This document shows, one piece after another, positions 18,101-20,010 of a stretch of DNA of 20,010 nt; position 1 is the stretch's first letter, and each line of letters opens with the position of its first letter. The translations under genes were made by a program, and so were the position numbers. Source of the stretch: Nemertoderma westbladi (Eukaryota > Xenacoelomorpha > Nemertodermatida > Nemertodermatidae); NCBI GenBank assembly GCA_032718475.1, contig JAUCBJ010005495.1, forward strand, positions 1-20,010, given 5' to 3'. The notes beneath the pieces were generated by a model, which had not been told where the DNA came from, did no database searches, and saw only the letters and a list, made by a program, of their open reading frames with translations.

Positions 18101-19030
18101 AGAGTTTATGCGATTATTCGCAACATTCATTCCCCAAGTTTGTTCCTACAGTAATTGTGTTTGTTATACATACCGCTATAGTTAAATTAACCCCGGTACT
18201 ACACGGGCTGCTTGGCGTAGGTAAAGACTGGTGATTTTGTGCATCGGTCACTCCAGCAGATGCCGTGGTTCTTTTAGCTGTTCAAGTATATTTAACTACT
18301 GATTATATGTTATACAAGTACTCGTACCTAATTTAGGGTTTAGTGTACAGTGCTTTCCGAGAGTAATTAGTGTAGGCATTATATTTGTGTTGTAAAGTGG
18401 TTGATAGGCACGTTCGATTAGCTCTATTAACTTCTAGGTAGGAACACTCCGTGATACATAACGTAGTACCTATAGCGATACGGCTATAGGTCGTCAGGCG
18501 GTGGTATTTTTCTATCTGGACAACGCAGTGTATTTACTACTACTTATTATTTTCAAATACCGTAGTACCCTGTCCGTTGTAATAACCAGAATTCTAACCC
18601 TTTGTTAGGCTGGTTTGTAGACTTCTTGTAAAATTACCCTGAAATTCGTATTTGCGTTTTTGTAAATTTTTGTGTTTATTTAGAGATTGTAATCTCACCC
18701 GAATTGTACGTAATTTGTAGTATTAAGTAACTTAGGTAAATTAGAATTATTTGTTTTAGTGTCCTATAAGTAACACTTCACTGAAAGCGCACCGCTTTGT
18801 GTAGTGATTACTCCCAGAAATAATAACATTTATTTCCAACATTGACAAAACCCATTAAAACGGGTATATATATATTATAAATCAAATCTAACGATTTATA
18901 AATAGTAGGCCTACCATACAACCATTAGGTCTCAATATCAGTTGGATTACTGCTCAAGTAACGGTAATAAAGTAAGTAAGGTAACCAAGTAACCCTTGAA
19001 ATTCAGAAATTCAGTTATTTAAAATAATTG
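18101..19030. other. Non-coding region, nothing recognised
   Basis: AT-rich leader-like sequence with many stops in all frames. TAGGCCTAC occurs at about 18906. No RNA gene or transposon was recognised. Confidence 0.45.
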
Positions 19031-19400
19031 ATATACCGGTATTTACAGTAGGCTTATTATATTTATTTCTATAAATTTTAGGTTGAAATCATACCGGTAT
19101 TCTGTAATTAATTCTAGTTTGTAATTATACTTATATATATACACTATAAGTGTAAACTGCATACCGGTATTTACGATAGGCCTATTATCTTTATTTCTAT
19201 AAATTTAGGCTGAAATTATACCGGTACTTGTAATTAATTCTAGTCCAGAATTATATATACTACAAACTGTAAGCTGTATACCGGTATTCCGATAAGCCTA
19301 TTATATATTTATATATATTTGTGCTAAAATTATACCGGTATTCTGTGATAAACCTAGTCTGTAATAATAGTTATATATACTATAAGCATACCGGTATTCT
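19031..19400. repeat. Diverged tandem array of ATACCGGTAT-containing units
   Basis: ATACCGGTAT or a close variant recurs at 19033, 19161, 19278 and 19388, giving unit spacings of 128, 117 and 110 bp. A second, half-unit ATACCGGTA lies at about 19091, 19218 and 19332. Between them TTATTTCTATAAATTTTAGG and TTAATTCTAGT recur with drift. It is non-coding. Confidence 0.85.
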
Positions 19401-19532
19401 AATATATTATATATATCACGCTACACTGAGTAGCAGTACCGGTAATTAATTACTAGGCTAGCAGTTAATACTGAGTTACTAGACTTGCTCAGACTGTAAT
19501 ACAGCAGTAGATATTCAACTGTACACATAAGC

Positions 19533-20010
19533 ATGTCTGACGCAAAGCAGAACCTGTCAGACAGTCTACTAGATACAACCGAGAGCGAAGTGACAGCAGA
19601 GAAACCGCATAAGAGGGATGCCATTGACATCTATCTGTCAGACTATCAACGTTTTTTAGGTGATGACGAGTTGAGGAGAAGGTTAGAGGGACTTAGCCCT
19701 AATAGTGAAGGAACCAAGCTTGTGTTGGATGCCATCGATGTGGAAATGAGGGCTGCGAATCAGGCTAAATTTGATGAACAACTCCGCCTGACACGAGTCC
19801 AAGAAGAGCAAGTAAAGAAAAAACGTATAGAAGACAGAAAGAAAGCAGCAGTGGTAGCTGCAGAAGCAGAAAGAAAAGCGGCAGCGGCAGAGGCAGCAGC
19901 AGAGGCAAAGGCGGCAGAGGCAGCGGCAGAAGCAAAGGCGACCTTGGCAGAAGCAGCAGCTGAAAGAAAGGCGGCAGAGGCAGTGGCAGAAGCAGAACGG
20001 AGAGCGACTG
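19533..20010 (+). CDS. N-terminal part of an unknown protein with an Ala/Glu/Lys-rich coiled coil, open at window edge
   Basis: The frame is open for 159 codons to the window end. The first Met (19533) has A at -3 and is preceded in frame by a TAA at 19497, so it is the likely start if no splicing occurs in between. Residues 1-25 are acidic and Ser/Thr-rich (MSDAKQNLSDSLLDTTESEV). Residues 28-75 look globular or helical (KRDAIDIYLSDYQRFLGDDE and a following LRRRLEGLSP). From about residue 80 it becomes a charged helix (DEQLRLTRVQEEQVKKKRIE), and from about 105 nearly pure A/E/K/R repeats, predicted as a long coiled coil. I recognise no family. The upstream promoter-like segment has another diverged copy in this window, so a Gag-like first frame of a retroelement or a multicopy host gene are both possible. 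No zinc knuckle or protease motif is visible in the part shown. Confidence 0.7.
   Translation, partial: MSDAKQNLSDSLLDTTESEVTAEKPHKRDAIDIYLSDYQRFLGDDELRRRLEGLSPNSEGTKLVLDAIDVEMRAANQAKFDEQLRLTRVQEEQVKKKRIEDRKKAAVVAAEAERKAAAAEAAAEAKAAEAAAEAKATLAEAAAERKAAEAVAEAERRAT

Overview
The window is invertebrate-type animal nuclear DNA: AT-rich, with short conserved exons separated by repeat-filled introns. Several transposon classes and a tRNA-headed SINE are present, and no bacterial-style gene packing is seen. The phylum cannot be fixed from the sequence. The SINE carries a central block of the kind I recall from cephalopod and other invertebrate SINEs, and the palindromic words ACCGGT and TAGGCCTA recur in non-coding DNA. 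A marine invertebrate is a reasonable guess only.

Left part (1-4345, minus strand): three consecutive exons of a GTP cyclohydrolase I gene (GCH1), the entry enzyme of tetrahydrobiopterin synthesis. They have consensus splice sites and compatible phases. The last coding exon lies left of position 1, and the first exon lies beyond 4345 or was not recognised. The most striking feature is a 53-bp minisatellite (3532-4240) grown out of the 3' end of the 4204-4345 exon plus its splice donor. It adds about twelve further copies of the exon end and donor to the intron.

Middle part (4640-10462): a broken reverse transcriptase of an unclassified retroelement (4640-6780), a 40-bp minisatellite of about 34 copies plus a second block of six (7118-8816), and a decayed LINE fragment (about 9040-10462). 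All are non-functional or non-coding as seen. The long open frames in the minisatellites are by-products of repetition.

Right-middle part (10463-15250): two about 99% identical 0.6-kb non-autonomous terminal-inverted-repeat elements in the same orientation (11290-11901 and 14409-15024). Between them lie a 45-bp minisatellite (12472-13004) and a 5'-truncated LINE tail ending in poly(A) (13619-14287). A SINE (15044-15250) directly follows the second element.

Right end (about 16010-20010): a promoter-like segment with CCAAT and TATA motifs that has a diverged inverted homologue at window positions 1-460. A long non-coding leader-like region follows, with three repeat arrays, including a 287-bp duplication that has an unusually conserved, foldable core. 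The window ends inside an open reading frame starting at 19533 with an Ala/Glu/Lys-rich coiled-coil region. This unit could be the 5' part of an LTR-type retroelement or of a multicopy host gene. The sequence does not decide between them.
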